Shown piece by piece: positions 1-10,882 of a DNA stretch of 64,000 bases. Positions within the stretch are counted from its first letter, which is position 1, and every line of letters begins with the position of its first letter. Position numbers and translations under genes: made by a program. Source of the DNA: Porphyra umbilicalis (lineage: Eukaryota; Rhodophyta; Bangiophyceae; Bangiales; Bangiaceae); assembly GCA_002049455.2 (NCBI GenBank), contig KV918988.1:62001-126000 (forward strand), read 5' to 3'. The notes below the pieces were generated by a model, which saw only the letters and a list, made by a program, of their open reading frames with translations, ran no database searches and was not told the origin of the DNA.

Positions 1-619
1 CAGTGTTGGCAGCGTGCAGAAGGGCGTGATAAGGCGTGCATCGCCCACCCCGCCACCCAAAAACGGGTGTGATGCACACCCCTACTCTGCTGTACGCTCC
101 CATCGGGGGGTAAGGTAGACGCGTCACGCCCAATCAGAGCATTGTTACTAATGAGATGCTATCGCCATATTCACGCCACGTTTCACAACGTGTCCCATTA
201 AGCACCTAAAGCCCGACGCAACAACACTTTCTAGACTGTCAGATTTGATTCAGTTGCCCAACGGACGCCCTCTCCATTGGGGAACCGTTTGAGCGTCTCC
301 ACCAATGGATCCAAACACCCAAACGCCTAAACGTGGCACGGTTTCGCCAAACGGGCATTGATGGCTGGGATGCGATCCAAAACTCGGGTGTGACGGTCCA
401 AAAATAGACCATCCTCACATATTCTATTCGTTTGATCGACCTCGTGTCCATGACACGCGATTACTCTAGTTTGGGATCTTCAACGGCAGGGCCACTCCAA
501 ACGGGCCTGCTTGGAGGCGCGCCACTCCAAATGTTAATATGTCGAAGAAGGTTGGCTGCCGCAGACGGTGGTGGACCGGCGGCGGCGGCGGGTTTACAGG
601 TAAAGTGAGATCAGTCGGG
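1..619. other. Non-coding flank left of the Copia relic
   Basis: I see no supported gene here. The stretch holds a dispersed-repeat copy at 137-236 and otherwise unique-looking DNA. It lies on the 3' side of the minus-strand Copia element, where a 3' LTR would be expected. I could not find a matching LTR on the other side of the element, so no LTR is called. Confidence 0.5.
137..236 (-). repeat. Dispersed repeat, copy A (partner near 36.1 kb)
   Basis: About 100 bases match the reverse complement of 36066-36167 with few differences. Shared blocks include ATGAGATGCTATC and the stretch reading ACAACGTGTCCCATTAAGCA. The two copies are 36 kb apart and opposite in orientation, which indicates a dispersed repeat, probably the end of a non-autonomous transposon. 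Boundaries are approximate. Confidence 0.7.
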
Positions 620-1430
620 TTATTTGGGCGAATCATTAACGAGACAACAATGCGGTGAAATGAATGCGAGGGGGATGTGGGCCGATCGTTTTAAACTCCC
701 CGGTCGTGGGCGAGACGAGGGGGGGGGGGCGTCACCGCGGACAAGTCCATGTCGTGTCGTCGAGGTCACGGGAAGGAGTGTGTCAAGGGGGGGTGGGGGG
801 CAGGCGTGGCAGGCGAAGCGCGGGGAAGGGCGAGAGGCGTTCCGGTAGGTGGCCGAGGTCGTGTGGGCGCGGACGAGCGCGCGCAGGATGCCGGACGAGA
901 GCGCAATGTCGAGGGCGTCGTTAGGGGCAGTGGGAGCGTACGTGGGCTTGGACAGCGCGTCAGAGGAGTTGTGGTCGACGTGGACTGGGTGCAGTGCGCG
1001 GAGGGTGCCATTCAGCAGCGCGTGTCGTAGCATAAAATGGTCATTCTTGCACGTCATGTCGGTGGGGTCCTTGAAGGACGTGATTAGGTCGTAGGCAGCG
1101 GACGAGTCCGTGTCAGCAGCCATGGGCACTCGGCGGGCGAGGAGCTCTTGCAGAAGGAGGCGGACATCGAGGGCGGCGGCCACGGCGTCGGCGTGGGCGA
1201 GGAGTTCGCCGGCGCAGGAGCCGAGTTACTTGCGGTCGGGGTGGTGGGATCCCAGTGCAGGAGAGAGAAGCGGAGGGAGGAATCGACGAGGGCAACGAGG
1301 TGGCCAATTTTGCGCTTGAAGAGAGGTGAGACGGCCGAGCCGGAGTAGTCGGCGAAGACCGCGACTTGCAGGGAGGCTAGGTCCAGCTTGGGGTAGTGGA
1401 GGGCAATGGGCCGGCGGGCGAGCATGGCCA
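620..1430 (-). pseudogene. Copia RNase H, frameshifted
   Basis: Minus-strand segment 1084-1425 reads LQVAVFADYSGSAV and KRKIGHLVALVDSSLRF, the start of the Copia RNase H domain with its first catalytic Asp. Segment 620-1183, in another frame, gives the later part (ALDVRLLLQELL, VPMAADTDSSAAYDLI), including the second Asp region. One frameshift in the overlap separates them. RNase H would degrade the RNA strand during cDNA synthesis. The right boundary is the inserted inverted-repeat element. Confidence 0.8.
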
Positions 1431-1890
1431 GCGCAGCGGGCCCAAAACCGTCGTAAAGAGTACGTCTGCTTTTGCGTGTTTTGGGACAAACGAATTCTCT
1501 GCAAACCGCCCTGGGGCTCTGTCAAGGCTGGTTTTTTGCAGAAAGGGCGCCAAAATCATCTGTTCGCCGGGATAGATGCATCTCCACTCGTACAAAGAGA
1601 GACACAGCATAAGACGTTTACACTTCACCCTTCCAGAAAGAGAGAGAAACGGAGAAGCATCTATGGCTATGCTAGCAGGCGCAAGGTGTGGAGTAAGGAA
1701 CGATTTCTGTTCTCTCAAGTACAAATATGCAACGACCTCGCATGAAATGGCCTCTGAGAGCCTGTCAAGGGGGGTCGATCTGTTTTTTGCACAGGAATTC
1801 TGTTTCTTTAAACAGAAACACCGGCCTCCAAGAGGCTCAAAACAGGCGACAACAGACGTGCTTTTGACGACGGTTCTGGGCCCGCTGCGC
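1431..1890. mobile_element. Inverted-repeat non-autonomous element (MITE-like), copy 1
   Basis: The ends are inverted: GCGCAGCGGGCCCA followed by AACCGTCGT on the left, and the reverse complement of nearly the same sequence on the right (GACGGTTCTGGGCCCGCTGC then GC). The body carries no protein of its own. The element sits between the RT and RNase H parts of the Copia relic; the protein similarity resumes on both sides, so this is an insertion. A second, inverted copy at 9441-9892 confirms a family. CTGCGC occurs at both host junctions on the minus strand, but it overlaps the inverted repeat, so I cannot define a target duplication. Confidence 0.85.
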
Positions 1891-2690
1891 AGGGTGTTGT
1901 TGGCATGGCGGGCGTCGGCGCCGGTGGGGCCGGGCAAGTTGGCGAGTTGCGTGGCATTGGTGAGCCCGTCGGGGCGGGCGACGCGGCCGACCCAGAGGAG
2001 CTTGGCGGCCAGGGAGTGGAGCGATTTGGGTTCGGCGAAAGGGGACGAGAGCGTTGGCGAGAGCGAGAGCAAGGTGATGGTGGAGGCGTACGGGCCGGCG
2101 CCGCAGTGGATGCCGTCGGCGTCGGTGAGGGCAAAGATGCCTGAAAATTGGATGGTGCCGTGGCCGGGACGGTGGGTGAAGTAGCGTTTGAGGATGGCGT
2201 TGACGGTGGAAAGAAATGGAGCATCGCCGGCGTTGAGGGTGTCGTCGGCGTAGGTAGAAATGGCGCCGTGGAGGGGCACCAGGTAGCTGGTTCCGAAAGC
2301 AGAGCTGAGGATGATGTTGGGGATGGTGAGGAGGCGCCACTGGGTGTTAAAGTGGAACTGGCGGCCAGAGTCGTTCTTGCCGTAAATGGCGCGGTGGAAC
2401 GCCCAGACGGTGTTGTCGGGTTCGCCGGCCTCGGGGGGTGCCCAGACAAAGACGGGCTCGGCGAGCCGGTCGCTCTGCAGGTAGGCGCGAAGAAAGTTCT
2501 AGGTGTGGAGGGTGAAGGACATGAGAACAGATGCGGCGACGATGGTGCGGATGGCGCGTTGGGGTGTGACGGGGGAGGTTGCGACGGTGGTGACCTTGTG
2601 CTAGTCGCGGTTGTCGGCGACGCGAAAGCGGGCGCGTTCCGCCGGGTTGCCATTGCCGAGATCGGCATTGTGGGTGACCCACCACAGGTT
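1891..2690 (-). pseudogene. Copia reverse transcriptase, broken
   Basis: The minus strand reads NFLRAYLQSDRLAEPVFVW, then AIYGKNDSGRQFHFN, then the YADD box (ISTYADDTLNAGDAPF) that marks the RT palm active site, followed by the connection region (AKLLWVGRVARPD). These match Copia RT motifs in order. An in-frame stop lies just before NFLRAY near 2500. The frame is then cut by the inverted-repeat element at 1431-1890, beyond which RNase H resumes. Confidence 0.85.
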
Positions 2691-2787
2691 ATGGAGGACT
2701 GTTTTGTTGTCGGTGACGCGGGAGGAGGGGGGTGGTCTTGCAGTCGACGGCGTCAAAGACGGCCTGCTCGGTGGCCTTGGCGGAGTC

Positions 2788-4043
2788 TCAGCGGGGATGG
2801 GAGGGGGAAACGGGGTGAGAGGCGGAGGCGAGGAAGACGCGGGAGTGGTCGGGGAGTGCGGAGGGGGCCGCTGAGGCCGGCGTGTGCGTTCGGATGGGGG
2901 CATGCGAGGCCGAGACGGGGCAGGCATGCGAAACAGGGGACGGGGAAGAGCGGCGGGACACAAAGGGCTTGGTGCGGGACTCGTGGGAGGAACAGATGCG
3001 GCCGTTGTGACGGACATATACGGTCTTGTCGTTAAGAGAGTGTGCCGAGCCGCGGAGCCACCTTTGGCGTTCGCGGTGGAACCATACATTTTGGTCGACC
3101 TCGTAGGACGAATCGATGGTGCCCAGGTGGGAGAGAGCGCCGCGGAGGCGGTCGGCAGCGGTGCAGGATTCCATGGTGCCCCGGGCTGTTGGGATGGCGC
3201 GTTGGCGGGCGGCAATGAAGGTGTCAAAGTGGTGGTCGTCGCCGATGAGGAGGCGTGGGGCCTCCCCAGTGATGGCAGCAGTTGGCGAGGAGCCGTGGGC
3301 ACGAGAGGCGTCGTTACGGGCTTTGTAGGTCATAGCAAAGGTCAGGTTGATGGCCAGGCTGGGCGCTTCTGCGGTGATGCGGATGTAGGCGTATCGGATT
3401 GGGCCGTGGTGGCGCTCATTGCGGCCAATGCCCCAGGGGGCCTCTCTGAGAATGGGGCGCCAGTGGACGCTCATGGAGTGGAGGGCGTTATTGAACGAGT
3501 TGTTCTCGGCTTCGGTTCCGTGGTCGGTCAGACGATTCCGGGGCAGCCTCAGACGGACAGCTAGGTCAGGTACGGGAGGGCGAAGGTGTGAGTGCCGTGC
3601 ATGGAAGGGACCAGGCGGCCGAGGCCGAAGTCTGTGTGGAGGCTCGTGATGTCCTGCACCTTAGGCAGGTCGGCGCGCAATTGGAGCTTGTCCAGAGCAA
3701 TGATGCGGTTGAACGTGAGCGAACGGGGAGGGACGGCGTGGCGGGGGCGGCGGGGCAGGTAGACCAATTGCAGGCAGGGCAAACAGGAGCGGGAAATCTC
3801 GCGGAGGGTGGCTACGTCGGTGGGCGTGAAGGGAGTGGGCGGGAATGCGTGCAGGAGGGCGTCGACGCTAGCGTGTCCGAACTGGCGGTGGGCGAGGGCG
3901 AGTTCGAAGCGAGTGTAGAAAGTGGGCGTGGCGGGCGGCGTCGGGGGCGGGAGTAGTATCAGGTGGAAGCGTTGAATGCGGCAGAGGACAGGACGGCGGG
4001 CGCGACCGAAGAGGATGGGTTTTTGGGCAGCTTCGATGATCAT
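2788..4043 (-). pseudogene. Copia integrase, broken
   Basis: The segment 3561-4043 shows the pre-integrase zinc finger as HRQFGHAS followed by CLPCLQ. A degenerate core follows (DITSLHTDFGLGRL), then a stop. A second open segment, 2788-3474, carries the late integrase signature NERHHGPIRYAYIRI and a downstream basic region typical of fungal/protist Copia integrases. Integrase inserts the cDNA copy into host DNA. The core is split between frames and the middle acidic residues cannot all be placed, so the copy is not functional. Confidence 0.75.
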
Positions 4044-4941
4044 GTTGAGCCGCTTGTGTGACTGGTGGCCGAGGAGGACGGGAACGGCGGCGTGGCGGTT
4101 GATGTGGACGTCGGGGATGTCTAACGAGAGGGCGCGGCCGGACGTGTCGGTGCTGGTAATGCGCAGGGACAGGCGGCCGATTCGAAGCGGGACGTAGTTT
4201 CCGAGAACGCAGCGCGTGGTGTTCGGCTTGAGGGGGGAGGTAGCGACTTGGGGGCGGCGGAGAAGCTAAGAGTCGCCGACAATGTCGCTGGGGGTACCAA
4301 TGTCGGCGATGGCAGCTGAGACGTCGGACTCGGGCGCGGAGTAAACGGCGGAGACGGGATGGACGGGGAGGGGCCAGACGTTGACGTAGTTGACCGGGTC
4401 AACCGGGGGCGGGTTCTCGGCGGCGGGGGTCCGGGGGGCTGGTGCGCGAGCGCGGGAGGAGGGTTGAGGTGGATGTAGGGGAGGCGAGAAGGGCGCCGGC
4501 CGGTGCTGCAGGAGGGACGGTGCGGGCGAAGTGGTCGGTGCCGCGGCAGATGCCGCAGGGGTTGGCTGGGCCGGGGCAGCTGCAGGGGAGGGTGGGGCAA
4601 GTATCGGTACCCTAGGGTCGGTGGGCTCCGTCGCGGAAGCGACGGAGGACGCAGAAGATCTAGTTGGGTGCGGAGTCGTCAGGGAAGGAGGTATCGACGG
4701 TCCAGGTGTCGGATGGGGACGGGGCAGGCGGTGCCGTGGGCGTGGTGGTCAGGAAAGCGATGACGGCCGGGGCGTCGGGGGCAGGCGGGGCAGGGAGGGA
4801 GGCGGGAGAGAGGATGCGGGGCGGGCCGGTGGCGCCGAGGAGCTTAGATTGGGCGGAGAGGTCGTGCCCACTGAGTGACTGAGTGGCGCACTCAGTCGGA
4901 TTTATTTGGAACTGACAGGCGCTTCCGATGAGGTCTGTCAA
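4044..4941 (-). pseudogene. Copia gag end and protease remnant
   Basis: In one minus frame the region reads a zinc-knuckle-like CGICRGTDHFARTV, which has C-x2-C-x4-H spacing but lacks the final Cys. It is followed by Pro/Ala-rich linker. Further on, a retropepsin-like stretch (SDVSAAIADIGTPSDIVGDS) ends in a stop and then continues towards the integrase. Gag is a small nucleic-acid-binding protein and protease would process the polyprotein. Assignment rests on position in the pol order more than on strong motifs; the catalytic DSG/DTG was not seen clearly. Confidence 0.5.
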
Positions 4942-5793
4942 GGCTCATGCATCAGCACCCATCAGCCGCACACTCCCACCGCATCTTCCACCCCGCCATC
5001 TTTTGGCCCCGCGTCCTGCGCGTGTTCGCTTGCCCCCCCTTTACGGTTCCGTGGACCGCACTCGCGGACGTGCCGCTGTACGTGGCGGCGGTCATGCTGT
5101 GCATGACCGTTGTCCCGGCGTCGTCCTTCGGCCGGGCGCTGTGACCCGCGCTTATGGAGGCGCTCTTGTAAGTGGTGGCGTTGGCGCTATGGTGTCCCCC
5201 CCTCCCGTTCCACATTGCCGTGGCAAGGGGGGCCTTCGGCGGGAAAGGGGGTGCCGCTGCTGCAACCGCAGCGGCGGCGGACCGCCAGCGTCGCGCGACG
5301 CCCACGGTAGGGGCCGTCACTCCGCCGCGCAGCGCACCTGCGCACGGCGGGCACGGCGGCTGGCGCACAGGTGGGCGTGTGGGACCGACCACCGCGCGAC
5401 GCGGCGCCTCTGGTCATCGTGGGCGCGTCGAAACCCGGAAGTCGCGGCGCGCGGTCGCCAGGCGCAACTCGGGGCGGTGGGGGGCCACAGGGGGGCAGGC
5501 GCCGTCTCGGCCCTGTGACCCTTGTGGCAGGACATTCCTTCTTCGCCACGTAACTCCATTCGCTGTTATTGCTGCTCCCCGAACTTTGTCCTGGGGGAAA
5601 GAGACAGCGACTGACGGTGAATGACAGCACTCTATTGGTCTAAAACGACAATAAGAAGGCATTCGTGAAAGCGAGCCCCCGAGCCTCTTGCGGGCACCGA
5701 GCCATCATGCTTCGCGTACCTGCAGGCCCTGCGTGCTCTTGAGCCACCTGATCACAGCTGCACAGTTGAAGCAGCTTTCTGGTCAGTTTAACT
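4942..5793. other. GC-rich stretch without a supported gene
   Basis: Several overlapping frames are open here only because the DNA is very GC-rich. No domain or repeat was recognised. The boundary near 4940 is where the Copia similarity stops. Confidence 0.4.
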
Positions 5794-6813
5794 TTGATAC
5801 CTTTTCGAGGCGGCCCGCGCCGCGAGAAGGGGGCTTCCAGCAGCCTCTGGGACCCTCTTACTGACCCCCACACGGACCCTTCCCCGGTCAAACCCGGCCT
5901 CGACGCTCGAACTTTCCTACCCCTACCCGAAAATGTCAGAATGGCGCATTCTTCCCCTTCAGGCCGCCTTCGAGCTCGTCTTCGAAATGTTATGGAAAGC
6001 AAAGAGACCGGAGGCCATAGGGACGGTTGGGCAGCGGCTGCAGCGGCAGCCGATGGCCGGCATGGACCTCTGACCGACGCAACAGCCGTCGACGGCGTTC
6101 GAGTCTGCGACGGAGCACCGATGGCCGCCGCCGAGAATTTTCGGGATTCAACATCCTCCCTTTTGAACGCTACCTTCCTCACTTTTTGCAATTCTGCAGC
6201 CGCAGCCCCCACTCCGCCGCCTTCTGGTCCTGTCCCACCGCCTGATGCTCCCGTCCCACCGCCTGATGCTCCCGTCCCGTCGCCTGATGCTCCCGACCCG
6301 TCGCCTGATGCTCCCGCCCCATCGCCTGATGCTCCGGCCCCATCGCCTGATGCTCCCACCCTGTCGCCTGATGCACCCGCCCCGTCGCCTGATGCACCCG
6401 CCCCGTCGCCTAATGCTCCCGCCCGGTCGCCTGCTGCCCCGACCCCCTTTCTTTCTGCCCCCGCCCCGCCGCCATATGCTCTCGCCCCGCAGCCTGCTGT
6501 CTCCGCCCCGTCGCCTGCTGCCACTTCCTTGACGTATGCTATCACCGCCTCGACGCTTGCTGTGACTTCTTCGACGCATGAAGAAACTCGGACCAGTTCT
6601 GGCTGTCGCCCGCCGCCTGCTACGAAGCCCCCGCGGCCTGATCCTCCGCCGCGTGCGGCCACGTCTTCCCCAAGAGACTTGCGCGACCCATCTCACTCGT
6701 TCGCGTCGCACTGGGCGAGTATGGATGTCAGAAAAGCTAGCTCCCGCGCTGGGAGCGCACCTGCCGCGTCGGCACGCCCCGCTTCTACTGCAGTAGAATG
6801 GTCAGGCGAATAG
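5794..6813 (+). CDS. Uncharacterised proline-rich ORF with PDAP repeats
   Basis: The reading frame is 339 codons. The N-terminal 130 residues are mixed in composition. They are followed by a run of PDAPxPS heptads encoded by a 21-bp minisatellite (about residues 150-215), then a Pro/Ala/Ser/Thr-rich tail. The opposite strand is also open over 5640-6662 and would encode GDGAGAS repeats with a short helical segment (SVEAVIAYVKEVAAGDG), so the coding strand is uncertain. No family was recognised. It could equally be non-coding minisatellite DNA. Confidence 0.25.
   Translation: MIPFRGGPRREKGASSSLWDPLTDPHTDPSPVKPGLDARTFLPLPENVRMAHSSPSGRLRARLRNVMESKETGGHRDGWAAAAAAADGRHGPLTDATAVDGVRVCDGAPMAAAENFRDSTSSLLNATFLTFCNSAAAAPTPPPSGPVPPPDAPVPPPDAPVPSPDAPDPSPDAPAPSPDAPAPSPDAPTLSPDAPAPSPDAPAPSPNAPARSPAAPTPFLSAPAPPPYALAPQPAVSAPSPAATSLTYAITASTLAVTSSTHEETRTSSGCRPPPATKPPRPDPPPRAATSSPRDLRDPSHSFASHWASMDVRKASSRAGSAPAASARPASTAVEWSGE
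6230..6435. repeat. 21-bp minisatellite, about nine units
   Basis: The unit is close to CCTGATGCTCCCGCCCCGTCG, repeated head to tail from 6241 with point variants at the seventh codon position. Because 21 is a multiple of three, the array keeps both strands open. In the plus frame it reads PDAPxPS. Confidence 0.9.
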
Positions 6814-7623
6814 GAAATGAGGAGGGCTGTCAAAGAAGCCAGTCTTAGGGCCGAGTAATCGTATGTTCTCTCAGCACATATATAGTGCGCGACGTGCCTC
6901 TGTGTATTCTTGTCCTGTCGCTTCTTGCGTGGAGGTGAGGCATGTCGTGCTTCTCATTCGTCCGTACTGGTGCACTAGATTGGTGTCTTTGGCTTTTAGG
7001 CGTCATGTGCGGACGAGTGATTCGATTTCTTTCGATTAATACCCTCTACTGCCCCGTGCGACTCCCTACTGACACGTGATGCCCTCGTACAGCCCCGTGC
7101 TGTCCGCTTACTGCCCTCTTTATCCCCCAGTCCTGCCCCATGCTGCCCTTATACTGCCCCTGCGCTCAGCCATTCCAAACTGTAGACCTTTAGGTCCGGC
7201 CGAAAGTGGCCAGCTCAGCACGGTGACGATACCTCGGCTCCTGCTGGCACTTTGACCAAGTAATAAACACCTAAGGCCTCTGGCTCACACAATCTGCTAT
7301 GCGACTTCATGGCCTCGGTCTCAGTGGAAGACGGTGACAACGCACTAACGTAGTACGTTTACGGCGTCGTGGTGCTCTTTGAGCGTCCTTCAGGGAGATG
7401 AAGTACATTGATTGCCCTGCTGTCGGCGCATATTGCCGCAAAGAACTGCTTCGTCTGGACATGTTTCGCCCAAGAGATGGCCGGACAGACAGCTCAGTCA
7501 CTGCCAAAGACATGAGCCCCCACGGCTAAGCGCCGTCGCAGAGGCAGATCCTCGGCGGATGCCGACGACGCTGACGCTACTGGCCATTGTTTGGATTGAA
7601 AGCCAACGGTCACTGTCATCCTG
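6814..7623. other. Intergenic, AT-richer, with recurrent TACTGCCC words
   Basis: No gene is supported. Between about 7035 and 7165 the words CTACTGCCC, TTACTGCCC and TACTGCCCC recur at irregular spacing, like a decayed short tandem repeat. The remainder looks unique. Confidence 0.4.
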
Positions 7624-8010
7624 GTGTCGACCAGAAATCTGTCGCCTCGGGTGCGGCCAGCGGCAAAAGCCACTGGGAGTGCCATGACGAGCAAAGAAGC
7701 GCGGCAGAGGGGCAGGAGGCGCCAGCCACGGACCCAGGCGACCTGCAGCTGCCTCACCAAGCGTATGAACAGAGAGGTTCTGGCGCCGTCCACCATCAAC
7801 GACGTGTACCACTCACGAGAGTCCCTCGGCTTGCTTCTGTCGGCCGTCGTTATTGAGGTGGCCAAAGTCGACAAGAAGGACGCTGCAAAGCTCCTGATGA
7901 AGAACGTCTCGATCTTCTCGGCCAGCAAATTGAGGCTCCCAAGCTCCAAGAGTTTTCATCCGTTGCTATGTACGACGTGTAACGATTCAGGTTTTAACTT
8001 CAAAGACTGA
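7624..8010 (+). CDS. Hypothetical ORF or gene fragment
   Basis: The 128-codon frame has a basic N-terminal half and a more protein-like C-terminal half with a predicted helix (SLGLLLSAVVIEVAKVDKKD, then AKLLMKN). No family was recognised. The opposite strand is also open (7494-7949). Composition differs from the repeat DNA around it, so it may be a decayed gene or transposon fragment. Confidence 0.2.
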   Translation: MSTRNLSPRVRPAAKATGSAMTSKEARQRGRRRQPRTQATCSCLTKRMNREVLAPSTINDVYHSRESLGLLLSAVVIEVAKVDKKDAAKLLMKNVSIFSASKLRLPSSKSFHPLLCTTCNDSGFNFKD

Positions 8011-8465
8011 AGCGCTCGAGCATGGACAGCGGGCAGTGGTTACCGTGTTACATCCAAGGCGGAGCTCAGGAGGTCCATATATGGCCAAGGGTACCTCCGG
8101 GGTGCCAACGGGCGTCGGGGAGTCCTAAAAGTCTTCCTGGATGTGATTTACCACTGTGGTGGGGACACAGACAAGTACACCTTTCTGTACGGGTATGATG
8201 GAGACGCACTCGCCTCGACGGTGCTCGCCACGGTGGCCATCGTGCTCATCAGAGTACGTTCTTGGCGCCATGCGTGGAGAATTTTCTGTGGATTTGGTGT
8301 GGCAAAGGCATTGAAGGGGGTGCCATCGAGGTACTGACCGATACTGACGGGCACGAGTAGCGACTGGGCTTCTTTCGTGTATCATCTTTGTGGCTCGTGT
8401 GACTGTGGCCCTTGCAGATTACTTTGTAATTTGAGGGAGAGTACCTTTCTGCGGACGGCACGAAG

Positions 8466-9033
8466 GTGAACGATTGCGCGATGCAAGTCGAGAAACAGAA
8501 ATCCGGGCGCGCGGACTTGGAGAAAGAGTTGGCATACCTGCACGTGCCGGTTGATGAGTCAGGAGACCTCTGCGAAAGGCTCTCCAAGACAACCCAGGAC
8601 GAGGAAGAGCCGGAAACCATTCCCCACTCCCCGAAGAAGAAGAGCCCCCCACTACAGTAGCGTCGGTGCCGACGACAAGGACCTTTCTGACAGCGAGTAT
8701 GAAAGTCTGAGACAGATTGTGCGCAACTGGGGGGAGGTGGCGGAGGAGCTCGTGGAATTCGACGGAGATGGCGACGAGGAGGAGGTCCACGGTGGCGGGG
8801 CGCGCAACGGCGATGGTCACGCGCCGAAACGCTGTGGTGCAGGCGGTGATAGAGACGCGGACAGTGGGGCCAGCGGTGAGGTGGGGGGTGGGGAGTGCGG
8901 CGGTGCACGTGGTTGTGGTGCCGCCGACGATGCGCCGCCGGGCGGTGGGGCAGGTGTTGGCGGTGGCGGCGTGGATATGCTTCCGGACGGCGGGGAAGAC
9001 AGTGGCGGTGGCTGTGGCAGTGGGGGCGACTAG
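8466..9033 (+). CDS. Hypothetical acidic, Gly-rich protein in two overlapping frames
   Basis: A 64-codon frame (8466-8660; VEKQKSGRADLEKELAYL and an acidic EDEE-type patch) overlaps a 160-codon frame (8551-9033). The second contains SDSEYESLRQIVRNWGEVAE, an acidic run, and then Gly/Ala/Asp-rich sequence ending at a stop. The helix-like parts suggest a real but frame-damaged or spliced coding remnant. No family was recognised; it may be purely low-complexity. Confidence 0.2.
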
Positions 9034-9440
9034 GAAGACGGAGGTCTCTGGAAGAAAGGGCGGAAAGGCTTCAGCTTTCCGCCGTTGCCCTCGGTGCCGC
9101 CTCAGCAGCAGGCCTGCTCTCCGCACAATATACAGCCACTCAACCGCCTTATACGACTTGAAGTGATTCTTAACAATTTACAGCCCACGGGCTTGAAAGA
9201 GGGGCACTGTCGCTCGGGTCGCCACGATCTCGGCACCCACGACCTCTGCGACGCTATCCGTCATAGCCCACTTGTGTTGAGCCATGTTCGAGTCCTTCCA
9301 CACGCCTGAAATCGGTCGCCACAGGTAGGATACTACAAGGGGTGGTCGGGCGGAGGTCGTGCCTAAAATTGCAGCAGCTGCACCTCTGCCAGCCGCCGTT
9401 GGCCCAGAAGCGGCGTGCTGCCGACCGTGGAACTTGCGCA
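9034..9440. other. Unassigned stretch before the second MITE-like copy
   Basis: No gene or repeat is supported here. It forms the left flank of the inverted-repeat element at 9441-9892. Confidence 0.4.
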
Positions 9441-9892
9441 GTGGGCCCTGAACCGTCGCCAACATCACGTCTGTCGTTGTCTGACATGAGCCTCTTTGCG
9501 GCCCGTGTTCCCGTTTGAAGAAACAGAATTACTGCGCAAGAACCATATCAACCCCTCTTGACAGGCTCTCCGAGGCCATCCAATTCGTGCTCCTTGCATA
9601 TTTGTGTTCGTGAGAGTAGAAAACATGCCTCACCCTACCACTGGCGCCTGCTAGCAGGGCCGTCGATGCTTCTCCGTCCCCCGTTTTTTCTAGAAGGGGA
9701 AAGTGCCTACGTCTCACGCTGTGTCTCTCTTTTTACGAGTGGAGATGCATCTATCCCGGCGAACATATGATTTTGGCGCCCTTTCTGAGACGAATCACCA
9801 TTGACAGAGCCCCAGGGCGGTTTGCACATTTGCTGTTCGCGCCAAAACACCCACAAAGCAGACGTGCTTTTGATGACGGTTCTGGGACCGCC
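9441..9892. mobile_element. Inverted-repeat non-autonomous element, copy 2 (inverted)
   Basis: Compared with copy 1 at 1431-1890, this is the same element in reverse orientation. It shares the TGTCTCTCTTTTTACGAGTG region, GAGATGCATCTATCCCGGCG, and the block ATTTTGGCGCCCTTTCTG. Its ends read GGGCCCTGAACCGTCG and CGACGGTTCTGGGACC-like sequence in inverted orientation (right end GACGGTTCTGGGACCG). The copies differ by small indels and substitutions, so insertion was not recent. No transposase is encoded. Confidence 0.85.
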
Positions 9893-10882
9893 GCGCTGGA
9901 AGTAGCCGACGAAGGAAGCCAGCGCCGACAGGCAGTGCGAAAGGGAGATGGTCGGGAGCGTCAGCGACGTTCCAGGTCGCCACCTCGCTGGCGCCCAGAT
10001 ACTATTTAAAAAGCTCAATAAATGCGTGAGATCGGGTCGGTATTAATCGTCAATTATTCGCAGATTAATGCTTTGGATAAAACGTACCGACATAATCGCT
10101 GCCATCCATGATCCTCAGTGGATATAGCCAGGCAAGTTATATTTTAGTACCGACTTGACGACTTGTCAGTAGGACTGGAAGAACTACGTATTGGTAGCTC
10201 TGGCTTTGCCACTGGATTGGTCCTTACTTCCAGTGTCACGTCAACGTCGAGGCGACAGTGCATACAGAGCACGCCACAGAACACGCTCCACCTTCACTGT
10301 GGCGGCAGCAGGCGCAGACTGTCTGTCCGCTGCGGTCCCCCGCACGATGGCAGGCACGACACCGCCGCCTGGGTGGGCGGGCCAGGTAGCCACGGGTGCT
10401 GCCCCCACGCCGGCCGTGGGCGTGCCCCGTCGCACACGGCCGCCACGACCGAGAGTGACCCCCCCTGAATTCAGGTGAGCAGGGGCGGTCGCGGGCACGC
10501 GTCCCGCGGAACAACGCGGCTGGGCACGGCCCGGTCATCGGGCGACGCAGGTGCGCCTGTGCTCGGCCCGCTCACCCGACGTTGCGGGGGGCAAGCACAT
10601 CGTGGGGGGTGAGCGGAGCGGTTTGACTGTCGATCCAGCCGTGTCAGGCACCGGCGGTCGTGGCTGCCGTCTTTGCGGCCGGCCGGCCGATTCTACCCGA
10701 CCGGCCGCCTGCCGCCACCGCCGCTACCGTCTACTGTCGTCCGACCTTGTTGCCGGTTTACCAGATGTGGGCGCTCCCCCCCCCCCTTCCCCCCCCCCAC
10801 ACAACCCCTTTCCACGAAACATTCCCGTCTTCGGCGCGCCGAGGCTGTGAGACCTGCCGTCACGCCCCGTCTTGCCTTTGTC
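9893..10882. other. 5' region of the hnRNP-like gene
   Basis: AT-richer DNA containing AATAAA near 10016 passes into a GC-rich stretch ending in C runs (10771-10800) just before the start codon of the two-RRM gene. It probably contains that gene's promoter and 5' UTR. I see no convincing TATA box or other defined element. Confidence 0.4.

Larger units (their letters stand above)
620..4941 (-). mobile_element. Degenerate Ty1/Copia-type retrotransposon
   Basis: Reading the minus strand right to left gives the Copia pol order: a gag/protease remnant, an integrase with an HHCC zinc finger, a reverse transcriptase with a YADD active site, and RNase H. Integrase before reverse transcriptase is the Copia order; Gypsy elements have the reverse. 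The frame is broken by stops and shifts, and a 460-bp inverted-repeat element sits between RT and RNase H. Most of gag is missing, so the copy looks 5'-truncated near 4940. No LTR pair or primer-binding site was identified. The copy is almost certainly dead. Ends are set by the outermost recognisable coding sequence. Confidence 0.88.

Noticed and set aside
1..5000. LTRs of the Copia element
   Set aside because: I compared the flanks by eye and found no repeated pair and no clear primer-binding site, so none is reported.
5640..6662. Minus-strand ORF with GDGAGAS repeats as a second gene
   Set aside because: It is the antisense reading of the 21-bp minisatellite. I cannot tell which strand, if any, is coding, so only one low-confidence entry is given.
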